64,000 nt of DNA from Allomuricauda sp. M10 (GCF_020782875.1 NZ_JAJGBN010000004.1:62001-126000); one strand, 5' to 3'; shown: positions 26,581 through 36,153, numbered from the stretch's first letter. Numbers and translations: made by a program. The notes: generated by a model from the letters alone, not told the origin.

Positions 26581-26616
26581 ACAAAAACAAAACCCGTTTG
26601 ATTTCTCAAACGGGTT
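26581..26616 (-). terminator. Attenuator terminator of the his operon
   Basis: On the minus strand, AACCCGTTTGA, a GAAA loop and TCAAACGGGTT form a perfect 11-bp stem followed by TTGTTTTTGT. It sits between the His-rich leader ORF and hisG. TCAAGCGAG at 26651-26659, inside the leader ORF end, can pair with its 5' arm (about 7 bp, one G-U), giving a mutually exclusive antiterminator. Confidence 0.88.
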
Positions 26617-26646
26617 AGAATATATTTTATATACAACAATACATTT

Positions 26647-26703
26647 CTATCTCGCTTGAGGGCAAGTATAAAAATGGTGGTGATGTACGTTCTTATTTCT
26701 CAT
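26647..26703 (-). CDS. hisL: his operon leader peptide
   Basis: An 18-residue ORF, MRNKNVHHHHFYTCPQAR, with four consecutive His codons (26674-26685). It precedes the terminator hairpin at 26581-26616 and hisG. Stalling at His codons during starvation would leave the last codons free to form the antiterminator, whereas translation to the stop would cover them. An in-frame ATG at 26724 would give 25 residues, but it lies upstream of the promoter box, so 26703 is preferred. Symbol by analogy. Confidence 0.85.
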   Translation of the reverse strand: MRNKNVHHHHFYTCPQAR

Positions 26704-26710
26704 TACAGTC

Positions 26711-26718
26711 CAAATGTA
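26711..26718 (-). promoter_or_regulatory. Promoter -7 box of the his operon
   Basis: Minus strand TACATTTG, exact TAnnTTTG match. A TTTG element lies 16 nt further upstream (26735-26738), closer than usual. The predicted transcript start is around 26704-26706, almost at the leader ATG, suggesting a leaderless leader peptide. Confidence 0.6.
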
Positions 26719-26748
26719 GAACATATTTTTTTATCAAAAAAGGGGAAA

Positions 26749-27564
26749 TTAGTTATTTCCCAAAATTAAAGGGAGTCCGTCATCGCCTGATCCCACCACC
26801 ACTACTTTGGCATTTGGGGACTGGGCAAGTTTCAAAGTAGCTTCTATTCCCTTGTCCTGAAGAATCTTGTCCGTAAGGGAAGCACTTAAAATTTTATTGG
26901 CATCCGCTTTACCTTGAGCCTCGATTCGCTGGCGTTCTGCTTCTTTTTGGGCGGTCACTAATCGAAATTCATATTCGAGGGATTCCTGCTCCTGTTTCAA
27001 TTTACGCTCAATGGCATCCTTGATGGTGGCCGGAAGGGTTACATCCCTCACCAAGATCTCATTCAATTGAATATACTGTCCATCCACAATGGTTTTCGTT
27101 TCCTCATAAATTTCTTGTTGAATGGCGTCCCTTTTGCTGGAATATAATTGTTCGGGAGTATATCTACCTACGACGCTTCTGGCTGCCGAACGTATGGCAG
27201 GAAGAAGGATTCGGTCTTTGTACTGTTCACTTTTCTCTTGGTGCAATTTGCCCAAGTCTTCATATTTTGGTTGGAACCATGCGGAAGCATCCAATTTTAT
27301 TTCCAAACCATTTGATGATAAAACCTGCATTTTCTCAAAAGCTTCTTGCTGCCGCACTTCATAAACATATACTTTGTTCCAGGGAGCAACCAAATGAAAA
27401 CCTTCTCCCAAAGGCGGTTGATCGGTTACCACTCCTCCCCCGAAAGTTTTATAAAGAACACCAGCTTCACCAGAACCAATGGTAACCGCCGATTTGGAAA
27501 TGAGGATAATCAAGAAAATAATTGCCGCAATTGCAGGAAGTGCAATTTTAGGTAGTTTGTCCAT
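26749..27564 (-). CDS. Prohibitin/SPFH family membrane protein
   Basis: A 271-aa protein with an N-terminal TM helix (about 8-27), SPFH domain (about 28-200: GSGEAGVLYKTFGGG, SSNGLEIKLDASAWFQP, VGRYTPEQLYS) and a C-terminal coiled coil (about 195-245). Prohibitins form ring assemblies that modulate membrane proteases. It is the last gene of a fabG-VWA-prohibitin run; its end is only 24 nt from the his leader. Confidence 0.9.
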   Translation of the reverse strand: MDKLPKIALPAIAAIIFLIILISKSAVTIGSGEAGVLYKTFGGGVVTDQPPLGEGFHLVAPWNKVYVYEVRQQEAFEKMQVLSSNGLEIKLDASAWFQPKYEDLGKLHQEKSEQYKDRILLPAIRSAARSVVGRYTPEQLYSSKRDAIQQEIYEETKTIVDGQYIQLNEILVRDVTLPATIKDAIERKLKQEQESLEYEFRLVTAQKEAERQRIEAQGKADANKILSASLTDKILQDKGIEATLKLAQSPNAKVVVVGSGDDGLPLILGNN

Positions 27565-27576
27565 GTTTATGTGGTT

Positions 27577-29607
27577 TTAAATTAGTCCGTTGTATTTTCT
27601 GATGAACCATTCCAAAGCCAAGGTAAGGGCCATCAATCCGAGCAAAATACGGAAATCTATTAAAGATACAACATTCTGTCTGCTCTTTTGAACAGGTAAA
27701 AATTGTGTTGAAGTGGCCAAATCATTAATGAGCGAGTCTACTTGGTTTACGTAGTATAGCTTTCCTTGATTTTTTTGTGCCAATCGGTTCAACTTTAGAT
27801 AATTGGCCGAAGACATTTGCTTCTCCGGGTTGAAATCCAAAATCTTGAAAGTTCCGGAGCGACTTAGATTTTCTCCGGCAACGGTGACCGTAAAATTATA
27901 ATCCCCGGCCTGAAGGTCACTTAAATCCACTTCAAAATAAGAACCTCTCAATAGCATGGGCACCTCTCTAACAAATTGATTTTCTTTTCCTTCCACTTTG
28001 ATGGTTATCCGGGCGTTGGCATCAAACTGGTAACTTTCATCAAAATAAGAAGCCCTGATTTTCACCATGCCTGCGTTATCATAAACCAGCGAATAGTCCA
28101 GTTCCAGCCTACTCCTTTGATTATTGGAACCCAAATAGACCATGAGGTTTCCCATAAATGCATCAAACTTTTGGAAACTTTGCTCATTACGGAAATTTTG
28201 TGCTCTCCACCTCCAGAGATTTTCACCGAAAAGGGCTGCTTCCCTTTGCTTTCCTTCGGAAATAATAGTGAACAAAGGCTTGTCCAAATCAACCCCCCGA
28301 ATTTGTTGAAACATTAAGGGGGACGATTCCCTTAATACAGATATGTCGCCAAGACTTCCAATTAGTGGTGGAAATCCTTCCACTGAAAAATCACCCAAAT
28401 TGAAAATGCCAAAGGCATTGTTCAAAACCGGAAGAATATCTTCCATTTGATTGTTGTTGTCCTTGGAAAAGCTGTTTTGCGCTTGGTTCAGAAAGTTCCA
28501 GTCTGTTTTGCTGCCTGTAATCGTAAAATAATTGAGCCCCGATTTTTGAAGAAAAGTATACACCTCCCTAAAACTTCGGGTGGGTTGGTACAAGATCAAT
28601 ATGTCTGCATCTTCTAATTCCTTAGCACCCACATTGGGTTTTACTATAGAAACGGAACGCTGTTCATTGGCCTCAATGGATTTTTTGAGTGCTCCGATAT
28701 CAGGATGCAAAATATCGGAAACAATCACCACATTGGTCTGTTCATCAATGACCTCGATGGCCGATTCCTTACTATTATTTGAAGTGTTCCTTTCATTTTC
28801 CAATGAGCTTACTTCCACTTTTATGGTCTTAATACCTACGGATGCTGCCTCAACCAAAGTATTCAAGGTTTGACTGTTCTTGGTTGCATTTAAATTGATC
28901 TGCTCCTGATGCACCTTTTTTCCATTGATGGAAATGGATACACTTCCCGAAACAGGCTTGGCACCTCGATAAAGAATGGTGGATTCAACAGGGAACTTGT
29001 TTTTAAGAAAGGCATATTTGTTGACATTGATCAAGCCAACTGCCAAATCTTCAAATTGCGTAGTATCGCCCACCACAACCGGATCAACAGTCAGATGGTT
29101 CAAATTGAGATATTCGTAATCACGACCCAATGTTTGGTTTCCATCCGAAAAAAGAACCACAGCATTGGTTCCATTGAGGAAAATTTGATCTACCGTGGAA
29201 AGCGCATTGGCAATATCAGTGTTGTTTTGATCAAACCGAATGGAATCCGTTGCGTCTAAATTGGAACCAAAGGCATATTGATGCATGGTAAACCGATTGT
29301 TCAGTTGTGGATTAGAGCGAATCTTTTCCACAATTTCCGAAAACTCCTCTTTGGATGTGGCTTCATCCATAGAGGAAGAATCATCCACCAACAATACCAA
29401 ATTGCTTTTTTCCAAATAATAGTCGTTGTTGACAAGCTTTGGATTGATCAAAAGCAAAAGGCCGCAAAACAAGGTCAGGAACCTCATTGCGGCCAATATG
29501 ATTTTTAAATTCCCCTTGCGTGGGTTTTTATAGATGTATTGATAAAAAACTAGGATGAGCGCGGCAACCGCTGCAAGAACAATAAGGAGTACCGTGCGCA
29601 ATTCCAT
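27577..29607 (-). CDS. Membrane VWA-domain protein
   Basis: A 676-aa protein with two TM helices near the N-terminus (about 5-25 and 37-55), a VWA domain starting LLVDDSSSM (MIDAS Asp/Ser/Ser, about 74), a long beta-rich region and a final TM (about 655-670). It resembles the large BatA-like or glutamine-amidotransferase-like periplasmic proteins of Bacteroidota. Topology puts the middle outside the cytoplasm. It begins 5 nt after fabG ends. Function unknown. Confidence 0.85.
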   Translation of the reverse strand: MELRTVLLIVLAAVAALILVFYQYIYKNPRKGNLKIILAAMRFLTLFCGLLLLINPKLVNNDYYLEKSNLVLLVDDSSSMDEATSKEEFSEIVEKIRSNPQLNNRFTMHQYAFGSNLDATDSIRFDQNNTDIANALSTVDQIFLNGTNAVVLFSDGNQTLGRDYEYLNLNHLTVDPVVVGDTTQFEDLAVGLINVNKYAFLKNKFPVESTILYRGAKPVSGSVSISINGKKVHQEQINLNATKNSQTLNTLVEAASVGIKTIKVEVSSLENERNTSNNSKESAIEVIDEQTNVVIVSDILHPDIGALKKSIEANEQRSVSIVKPNVGAKELEDADILILYQPTRSFREVYTFLQKSGLNYFTITGSKTDWNFLNQAQNSFSKDNNNQMEDILPVLNNAFGIFNLGDFSVEGFPPLIGSLGDISVLRESSPLMFQQIRGVDLDKPLFTIISEGKQREAALFGENLWRWRAQNFRNEQSFQKFDAFMGNLMVYLGSNNQRSRLELDYSLVYDNAGMVKIRASYFDESYQFDANARITIKVEGKENQFVREVPMLLRGSYFEVDLSDLQAGDYNFTVTVAGENLSRSGTFKILDFNPEKQMSSANYLKLNRLAQKNQGKLYYVNQVDSLINDLATSTQFLPVQKSRQNVVSLIDFRILLGLMALTLALEWFIRKYNGLI

Positions 29608-29612
29608 CCATT

Positions 29613-30362
29613 CTATGTTAGCATGCCACCATCCACGTTCAACACTTGACCGGTAACATAATCAGAAAGGTCAGAAGCCAAGAACAAACAGGCGTTGGCT
29701 ACATCTTCAGGTGATCCACCACGTTTTAGTGGAATGGCATCCCTCCAACCTTGTACGGTTTTCTCATCCAATTTATCGGTCATTTCGGTTTCGATGAAAC
29801 CAGGCGCAATTGCATTACAACGGATATTCCTGGATCCCAATTCGAGGGCCACTGATTTTGTAAAACCGATCATACCTGCCTTTGATGCAGCATAGTTGGT
29901 CTGTCCGGCATTTCCTTTCACCCCAACCACACTACTCATATTGATGATGGAACCTTTGCGCTGCTTCAACATGGTGCGCTGAACGGCTTTGGTCATGTTA
30001 AAAACGGATTTCAGGTTGATTTCAATCACGGAATCAAAATCTTCCTCACCCATACGCATCAAAAGGTTGTCTTTGGTGATACCTGCATTGTTGATCAACA
30101 CATCGATTCTTCCATCAAAATCTTCCAGGACTTGGGCCACAAGTGCTTCTGAATCTGCATAGCTGGCGGCATTGCTCTTGTAAGCCTTGGCTTTCACACC
30201 CATTCCGGTGAGTTCTTTTTCCAGCTCCAAAGCTGGTGCTTCACTGGAACTATAGGTAAAGGCCACATTGGCCCCTTGTTTTCCAAATACTTCGGCAATT
30301 CCTTTTCCAATTCCGCGACTAGCTCCTGTAATGATTACATTTTTCCCTTCCAAAAGTTTCAT
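29613..30362 (-). CDS. fabG: 3-oxoacyl-[acyl-carrier-protein] reductase
   Basis: A 249-aa short-chain dehydrogenase reducing beta-ketoacyl-ACP with NADPH in fatty-acid elongation. The cofactor motif is TGASRGIG (12-19), the NAAG-like NNAG motif is present, and the catalytic Ser-Tyr-Lys set is in MSSVVG and YAASKAG (about 140-158). The C-terminal VTGQVLNVDGGM is the standard FabG end. Confidence 0.95.
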   Translation of the reverse strand: MKLLEGKNVIITGASRGIGKGIAEVFGKQGANVAFTYSSSEAPALELEKELTGMGVKAKAYKSNAASYADSEALVAQVLEDFDGRIDVLINNAGITKDNLLMRMGEEDFDSVIEINLKSVFNMTKAVQRTMLKQRKGSIINMSSVVGVKGNAGQTNYAASKAGMIGFTKSVALELGSRNIRCNAIAPGFIETEMTDKLDEKTVQGWRDAIPLKRGGSPEDVANACLFLASDLSDYVTGQVLNVDGGMLT

Positions 30363-30420
30363 AAGATGATTGTGTTTGAATGGTTATCCACCAAATATAG
30401 TTGTTGTTTTAGGTTTAGAC

Positions 30421-30450
30421 GAAAAAAAATCCCGCTAAAAAACGGGATTT
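30421..30450 (-). terminator. Intrinsic terminator after sucD
   Basis: Minus strand AAATCCCG, 8-nt A/T loop, CGGGATTT, then a run of T. It separates sucD from fabG. Confidence 0.85.
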
Positions 30451-30470
30451 AGAATAGATTTAACGGTCTG

Positions 30471-31343
30471 TTATCCCGCCACTTCTTTTACTTTGGCGCC
30501 AATTTCAGCTGGAGAATCCACTACATGGATACCACATTCGCGCATAATTCTTTTCTTGGCTTGGGCAGTATCATCGCTACCACCTACAATAGCTCCGGCG
30601 TGACCCATGGTACGACCTGCTGGTGCAGTTTCACCGGCGATGAAACCAACAATCGGTTTTTTGCTACCGCTGGCTTTGTACCATCTAGCTGCTTCGGCTT
30701 CCAATTGTCCACCGATTTCACCGATCATTACCACACATTCTGTTTCAGGATCGTTGATCAACAATTCCACCGCTTTTTTGGTCGTGGTTCCAATGATTGG
30801 GTCCCCACCGATACCGATGGCCGTAGTGATTCCCAAACCTTGACGCACAACTTGATCGGCAGCCTCGTAAGTAAGGGTTCCTGATTTGGAAACAATCCCC
30901 ACTTTTCCTTTTTTGAAGACGAAACCAGGCATGATACCTACTTTGGCCTCCCCTGGAGTGATGACTCCTGGACAGTTTGGACCTATCAAGGTGCAGTCTT
31001 TATCTTGAATATAATCGTAAGCTTTTACCATATCCGCCACTGGGATACCTTCGGTAATTGTGATGATCACCTTGATACCTGCACTGGCAGCTTCCATAAT
31101 AGCATCTGCAGCAAACGCTGGTGGAACAAAAATAATCGTGGTATCGGCACCAACTTCTTTCACGGCATCCGCCACAGTATCGAAAACTGGTTTGCCCAAG
31201 TGCTCTTGGCCACCTTTTCCGGGAGTTACACCGCCCACTACATTGGTTCCGTATTCAATCATTTGCTCGGCATGGAAGGTTCCTTCACTACCGGTAAATC
31301 CTTGTACAATTATCTTTGAATCTTTGTTTACTAAGACGCTCAT
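30471..31343 (-). CDS. sucD: Succinyl-CoA synthetase, alpha subunit
   Basis: A 290-aa subunit converting succinyl-CoA to succinate with substrate-level phosphorylation in the TCA cycle. [15 protein letters not shown] is the CoA-binding start, and the phosphorylated His is in [10 protein letters not shown] (about 250). The beta subunit gene is not next to it, which is common in Bacteroidota. It follows the lipid A cluster. Confidence 0.96.
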   Translation of the reverse strand: MSVLVNKDSKIIVQGFTGSEGTFHAEQMIEYGTNVVGGVTPGKGGQEHLGKPVFDTVADAVKEVGADTTIIFVPPAFAADAIMEAASAGIKVIITITEGIPVADMVKAYDYIQDKDCTLIGPNCPGVITPGEAKVGIMPGFVFKKGKVGIVSKSGTLTYEAADQVVRQGLGITTAIGIGGDPIIGTTTKKAVELLINDPETECVVMIGEIGGQLEAEAARWYKASGSKKPIVGFIAGETAPAGRTMGHAGAIVGGSDDTAQAKKRIMRECGIHVVDSPAEIGAKVKEVAG

Positions 31344-31403
31344 AGGTTTAACTTAATATAGGTGCAAAAATATGGTTTACTAAAGTTTTAATCTATTGAT
31401 TTT

Positions 31404-32339
31404 TTAATTCTTTTTCAGTTTTTGCATGATTTCGGGAATCTGCTTAACCGATGCCATTTGTTTTAACTTTTCTCGGACTTCTTCGGCCGGACTTCCAAAA
31501 TAGGTTTTGCCCCCTTCCAAGGATTTTGACACGCCTGATTGGGCCAGAATGACAGCCTTTTTTCCAAGGGTTATACCACTGGTTATCCCTACTTGGCCCC
31601 AAAGAATCACTTCATCTTCAATGACAACGCAACCCGCAATTCCAACGTGGGAAGCGATCAAGCATTTTTTTCCGATGATGGTATCATGGCCCACTTGGAT
31701 CTGGTTGTCCAGTTTAGAACCTTCTTTGATTGTCGTAGCTGCGGTTACGCCCCTATCAATAGTACAGGAAGCGCCGATATCCACATTGTTTTCAATGACC
31801 ACTGTTCCCCCTGAAACTAATTTATCAAAGCCTGTAGGCCTGTTTTTATAGTAAAAGGCATCTGCACCCAAAACCGTGTTAGCGTGAATGGTTACATTAT
31901 CTCCGATGATACAACCATCATAAATGGTAACATTCGGATGGATGATGCAATTCTTGCCAATCTTCACTTGATTGCCGATAAACGCACCAGGTTGAACGAC
32001 CGTTCCCTCCCCTATTTCAGCCGTACTGGAAATGTTACTGTTTGCACTAACAAAAGGGTTGAAATGCCGGGTCAATTTATTGAAATCCCGAAATGGATCG
32101 TCCGAAATCAGCAATGCCTTTCCTTCTGGGCAATCCACTTCTTTGTTGATGAGAACGATGGTAGCCTTGGATTGCAGGGCTTTATCGTAATATTTGGGAT
32201 GGTCCACAAAGACAACATCACCTGCTTCCACCACATGGATTTCGTTCATGCCATGTACCGGAAACGTTTCCTCTCCAACAAAAGTGGAACCGATAAGCTC
32301 CGCAATTTCCTTTAGGGTGTGGACTTTCGGAAATTTCAT
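31404..32339 (-). CDS. LpxD-like acyltransferase paralogue
   Basis: A 311-aa left-handed beta-helix protein, the second LpxD-like gene of the cluster. It keeps the uridine-binding-like N-terminus (TLKEIAELIGSTFVGEE) and hexapeptide repeats, but is shorter than LpxD (311 versus 345 aa). The region around VGHDTIIGKKCLIASHVGIAG retains the conserved His. It may acylate a different sugar nucleotide or be a specialised enzyme. It begins 3 nt after efp ends. Confidence 0.85.
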   Translation of the reverse strand: MKFPKVHTLKEIAELIGSTFVGEETFPVHGMNEIHVVEAGDVVFVDHPKYYDKALQSKATIVLINKEVDCPEGKALLISDDPFRDFNKLTRHFNPFVSANSNISSTAEIGEGTVVQPGAFIGNQVKIGKNCIIHPNVTIYDGCIIGDNVTIHANTVLGADAFYYKNRPTGFDKLVSGGTVVIENNVDIGASCTIDRGVTAATTIKEGSKLDNQIQVGHDTIIGKKCLIASHVGIAGCVVIEDEVILWGQVGITSGITLGKKAVILAQSGVSKSLEGGKTYFGSPAEEVREKLKQMASVKQIPEIMQKLKKN

Positions 32340-32342
32340 CCC

Positions 32343-32909
32343 CTACTCTTTAGCTCGTTCCAGATAAGCGCCTTTTTCGGTATCAATCTTGATCTTATCC
32401 CCTTCGTTGATGAAAAGGGGTACATTGATACGGGCTCCTGTTTCAACAGTTGCTGGTTTGGTGGCGTTAGTAGCGGTATTTCCTTTAACCCCTGGTTCAG
32501 TATGGGTCACTTCCAAAATAACACTTGCAGGCATCTCCACTGATAATGGGCTATTATCCTCTGCATTGAAGATAATGGTCACAACCTCTCCTTCTTTCAG
32601 CAAATCAGGTGCATCAAGGGAATCCTTTGGCAAGGAGATTTGGTTGTAGTCCTCCGTGTTCATGAAATGGAAGGTTTCACCTTCCGGGTATAAATATTGG
32701 TAGGTGCGGGTTTCCACACGGACGTCTTCAATCTTATGTCCAGCGGAAAAAGTATTATCCAACACTTTACCTGTTGTCACACTTTTCAATTTGGTGCGGA
32801 CAAAGGCAGGACCTTTACCTGGTTTCACATGAAGAAACTCTATAATTTTGTAAATATCATGGTTGTAACGGATGCACAACCCTTTTCTAATATCAGAAGT
32901 ATTTGCCAT
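32343..32909 (-). CDS. efp: Elongation factor P
   Basis: A 188-aa ribosomal factor relieving stalls at polyproline. Domain I contains HVKPGKGPAFVRTKLK, with Lys32 at the modified-loop position. Domains II and III follow normally to the C-terminal YLERAKE. Located between lpxA and the LpxD-like gene, a typical flavobacterial arrangement. Confidence 0.96.
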   Translation of the reverse strand: MANTSDIRKGLCIRYNHDIYKIIEFLHVKPGKGPAFVRTKLKSVTTGKVLDNTFSAGHKIEDVRVETRTYQYLYPEGETFHFMNTEDYNQISLPKDSLDAPDLLKEGEVVTIIFNAEDNSPLSVEMPASVILEVTHTEPGVKGNTATNATKPATVETGARINVPLFINEGDKIKIDTEKGAYLERAKE

Positions 32910-32913
32910 AAAA

Positions 32914-33699
32914 TTAATTTGAACTAAAATAGCCTTTCATGATACCCCTTTGCGAATCTCTGATGAATTGAAGAATCTCATCGCGCTCCGGGGTGGCCTC
33001 CATTTCTGCTTCTATAATGGATGCTGCTTGCGTATTGTTATAATTTTTTTGATAAAGGATACGGTAAATGTTCTGTATCTCGCGAATCTTTTCCGCGTCG
33101 AACCCCCTTCTTCTCAACCCGATGGAGTTGATACCCACATAGGAAAGTGGCTCTCTTGCTGCCTTTACAAAGGGAGGAACATCTTTCCTGACCAAGGAAC
33201 CACCAGTTACAAAGGCATGGTTGCCAATGGACACAAACTGATGTACTGCTACCATTCCCGCCAAAACCACATTGGAACCAATGGTAACATGGCCCGCCAA
33301 AGTAGAATTGTTACTGAAAATGCAACCATCACCCACCACACAATCGTGGGCTACGTGACAATAGGCCATGATCAAACAATTGTTGCCGATTACGGTTTTC
33401 ATTCGGTCAGAAGTGCCCTTATTGATGGTGGCACACTCACGAATAGTGGTGTTATCGCCAATTTGAACAGTAGTTTCCTCACCTTGGTATTTTAGATCCT
33501 GGGGCATTGCCGAAATGACTGCTCCCGGGAAAATATTACAGTTTTTACCAATCCTAGCGCCTTCCATAATGGTGACGTTGGAGCCGATCCAGGTTCCTTC
33601 ACCAATGGTAACGTTGTTATGTATGGTAGCAAAAGGCTCGATTACCACGTTTTTGGCAATCTTGGCCCCAGGGTGAACGTATGCTAAAGGTTGGTTCAT
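32914..33699 (-). CDS. lpxA: UDP-N-acetylglucosamine acyltransferase
   Basis: A 261-aa hexapeptide-repeat enzyme starting lipid A synthesis by adding a 3-hydroxyacyl chain to UDP-GlcNAc. Catalytic His is in the CHVAHDC segment (about 120-126), with the C-terminal helical domain after residue 190. It starts at the lpxC/fabZ stop. Confidence 0.95.
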   Translation of the reverse strand: MNQPLAYVHPGAKIAKNVVIEPFATIHNNVTIGEGTWIGSNVTIMEGARIGKNCNIFPGAVISAMPQDLKYQGEETTVQIGDNTTIRECATINKGTSDRMKTVIGNNCLIMAYCHVAHDCVVGDGCIFSNNSTLAGHVTIGSNVVLAGMVAVHQFVSIGNHAFVTGGSLVRKDVPPFVKAAREPLSYVGINSIGLRRRGFDAEKIREIQNIYRILYQKNYNNTQAASIIEAEMEATPERDEILQFIRDSQRGIMKGYFSSN

Positions 33700-35103
33700 C
33701 TACGATTCTGTGTTTTTTGTTTTTACGATCTGAGCCATCAATTCCGCTTCAGAAACCAATCTTCCGTTAGCGTAGGCATAGGCTTGCATGTGGCAGATTC
33801 CCCGTCTGATGGGAGAGATCAAATCACATTTGAAAATCAAGGTATCCCCAGGAACCACTTGTTGCTTAAACTTCACATTGTCGATTTTCATGAAGAACGT
33901 CAAGTAATTTTCAGGATCAGGCACTGTACTCAGCACTAAGATACCACCGGTCTGGGCCATCGCTTCCACTTGAAGTACACCTGGCATTACCGGTGCTCCA
34001 GGAAAGTGACCCACGAAAAAGGGTTCGTTCATGGTCACGTTCTTTACCCCAACCACATGGGAATCGGAAAGTTCCAGGATTTTGTCCACCAATAAAAATG
34101 GAGATCGGTGCGGCAACATTTTCATGATTTGGGTCACATCCATCAAAGGAGTTTGGTTCAAATCATAAGTTGGGACCTTATTTCTTTTATCTATTTTGAT
34201 AATCTTCGACAGCTTTTTGGCAAACTGGGTGTTTACGAAGTGTCCAGGTTTATTGGCAATTACTTTACCCCTGATTCGGGTTCCGGCCAATGCCAAATCC
34301 CCTACCACATCCAATAACTTGTGCCTAGCCGCCTCATTTGGATAATGAAGGGTAAGATTGTCCAAGATACCATTGGGTTTTACGGAAAGCTTCTTTTTAT
34401 TGAAGGCCTTTTCCAATTTTTTCATCGTGGAATCGGAAATTTCCTTGTCCACATATACGATGGCATTGTTCAGGTCACCGCCCTTAATCAACCCATGTTC
34501 CAACAGCATTTCCAATTCATGAAGAAAACTAAAGGTGCGGGCATCCGCAATTTCTTCCTTAAAGTCGGACATTTTTTCCAAGGTGGCATTTTGAGTCCCT
34601 AATACTTTGGTGCCAAAATCGACCATAGTGGTCACCTGGTAATGATCTGCGGGAATTACTGTAATCTCGCTGCCGGTGGTCTCATCTTTATAAGAGATGA
34701 CATCTTTTACGATGTATTCCTCGCGCTCTTGGTCTTGTTCCACGATACCTGCTTCTTCCAAAGCTTTTACAAAAAACTTGGAAGAACCATCCATGATTGG
34801 AGGTTCGGGAGCATCCAATTCGATTAGGACATTGTCGATCTCAAGTCCAACCAACGCTGCCAAAACATGCTCGGAAGTGTGAATTTTAACGCCGTTCTTT
34901 TCCAAATTGGTGCCTCTTTGGGTGTTCACCACATAATTGGCATCGGCCTCAATGATCGGTTCACCTTCAAGGTCTATTCTTTTAAACGCGAACCCGTGAT
35001 TTTCCTTTGCAGGCAAAAAACTCATGGTTACGTTCTCGCCTGTATGCAACCCTACTCCCTGTAGTGTCACTTTCTTTTCAATGGTGCGTTGTTTATTGCT
35101 CAT
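33700..35103 (-). CDS. lpxC/fabZ: Fused LpxC deacetylase / FabZ dehydratase
   Basis: A 467-aa fusion characteristic of Bacteroidota. The LpxC part (1-305) is a zinc deacetylase of UDP-3-O-acyl-GlcNAc, with TSEHVLAALVG and later His/Asp ligands in RHKLLDVVGDLAL. The FabZ part (about 320-467) is a hydroxyacyl-ACP dehydratase with MLPHRSPFLLVD and the catalytic His/Glu in GHFPGAPVMPGVLQVEAMAQ. The ATG at 35103 is preferred to a TTG at 35118; either overlaps lpxD. Confidence 0.95.
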   Translation of the reverse strand: MSNKQRTIEKKVTLQGVGLHTGENVTMSFLPAKENHGFAFKRIDLEGEPIIEADANYVVNTQRGTNLEKNGVKIHTSEHVLAALVGLEIDNVLIELDAPEPPIMDGSSKFFVKALEEAGIVEQDQEREEYIVKDVISYKDETTGSEITVIPADHYQVTTMVDFGTKVLGTQNATLEKMSDFKEEIADARTFSFLHELEMLLEHGLIKGGDLNNAIVYVDKEISDSTMKKLEKAFNKKKLSVKPNGILDNLTLHYPNEAARHKLLDVVGDLALAGTRIRGKVIANKPGHFVNTQFAKKLSKIIKIDKRNKVPTYDLNQTPLMDVTQIMKMLPHRSPFLLVDKILELSDSHVVGVKNVTMNEPFFVGHFPGAPVMPGVLQVEAMAQTGGILVLSTVPDPENYLTFFMKIDNVKFKQQVVPGDTLIFKCDLISPIRRGICHMQAYAYANGRLVSEAELMAQIVKTKNTES

Positions 35104-36130
35104 TTTGTTCACCTTCAACCTTTTTTTGTATGGTGGAGATTTGATTTACTAGTTTGGGCAAATTTTTAAAATGTACGTATGATTTGTTGAAGTCCCCATA
35201 ATTTAAGGCTGGAGAACCTTGGAGTACTTCATCACTTTTTATGTTTCTACCGATACCGGATTGCGCCTGGATCCTGACCCTATCTCCAATGGTGATATGA
35301 CCTACAATCCCGACTTGACCTCCGATAAGGCAATTTTTTCCAATTTTGGTGGAACCTGCAATTCCTGTTTGTGCAGCAATGGCAGTGTGTTCGCCAATTT
35401 CCACGTTGTGGGCAATCTGGATTTGATTATCCAACTTAACGCCTCGTCTTAAAATGGTGGAACCTAAAGTGGCACGGTCAATGGTTGTGCCCGCTCCTAC
35501 GTCCACATTATCTTCCAAAATTACGTTGCCCGTTTGGGGTACCTTGCTGTATTCTCCATTGGCATTTGGGGTGAATCCAAATCCGTCGGCACCGATGATG
35601 GCCCCGCCATGGATCACACAATTGTTCCCGATAACCGTTTCCGAATAAATCTTGGCCCCGGCAAAAACAATCACATCATTTCCGATGTTTACGTTGTCAC
35701 CGATGAAAACATTGGGGTAGATCTTTACATTGTCCCCAATCTTCACATTTTCTCCCAAATAGGAAAAAGCGCCTAAATAAAACCCTTCACCATAATGGGC
35801 ACTTCCTGAAATATAGGATGGGTTCTCTATTCCAATCTTATTGTTCTTCACTTGATTGTAATAGGCCAATAATTTGGAAAAAGATTTGTAGGCATCTTCC
35901 ACTTTGATCAAAGTGGTACTCAAGGTTTGTTCAGGAACAAAGTCCTTGTTCACAATGGTAATGGAAGCTTTGGTGGAGTAAATGTAGGCGGTATATTTCG
36001 GATTGGCCAAAAAGGTCAAAGAGCCTTTTTCACCTTCCTCGATTTTAGACAATTTATGGACAGCGATTTGAGGATTTCCCTCAATTTCCCCCTCTAGTAT
36101 TCCGGCAATTTGGGTAGCTGTGAATTTCAT
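35093..36130 (-). CDS. lpxD: UDP-3-O-acylglucosamine N-acyltransferase
   Basis: A 345-aa enzyme adding the second acyl chain in lipid A synthesis. The N-terminal domain binds uridine; the beta-helix has many IGDNV/IGNDV repeats, GADGFGF, and the conserved IQIAHNVEIGEHTAIAAQ segment with catalytic His. The end overlaps the lpxC/fabZ start by 11 nt. First gene of the lipid A run. Confidence 0.95.
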   Translation of the reverse strand: MKFTATQIAGILEGEIEGNPQIAVHKLSKIEEGEKGSLTFLANPKYTAYIYSTKASITIVNKDFVPEQTLSTTLIKVEDAYKSFSKLLAYYNQVKNNKIGIENPSYISGSAHYGEGFYLGAFSYLGENVKIGDNVKIYPNVFIGDNVNIGNDVIVFAGAKIYSETVIGNNCVIHGGAIIGADGFGFTPNANGEYSKVPQTGNVILEDNVDVGAGTTIDRATLGSTILRRGVKLDNQIQIAHNVEIGEHTAIAAQTGIAGSTKIGKNCLIGGQVGIVGHITIGDRVRIQAQSGIGRNIKSDEVLQGSPALNYGDFNKSYVHFKNLPKLVNQISTIQKKVEGEQNEQ

Positions 36131-36153
36131 TTGTGCAAAAGTAACAAAATTTG

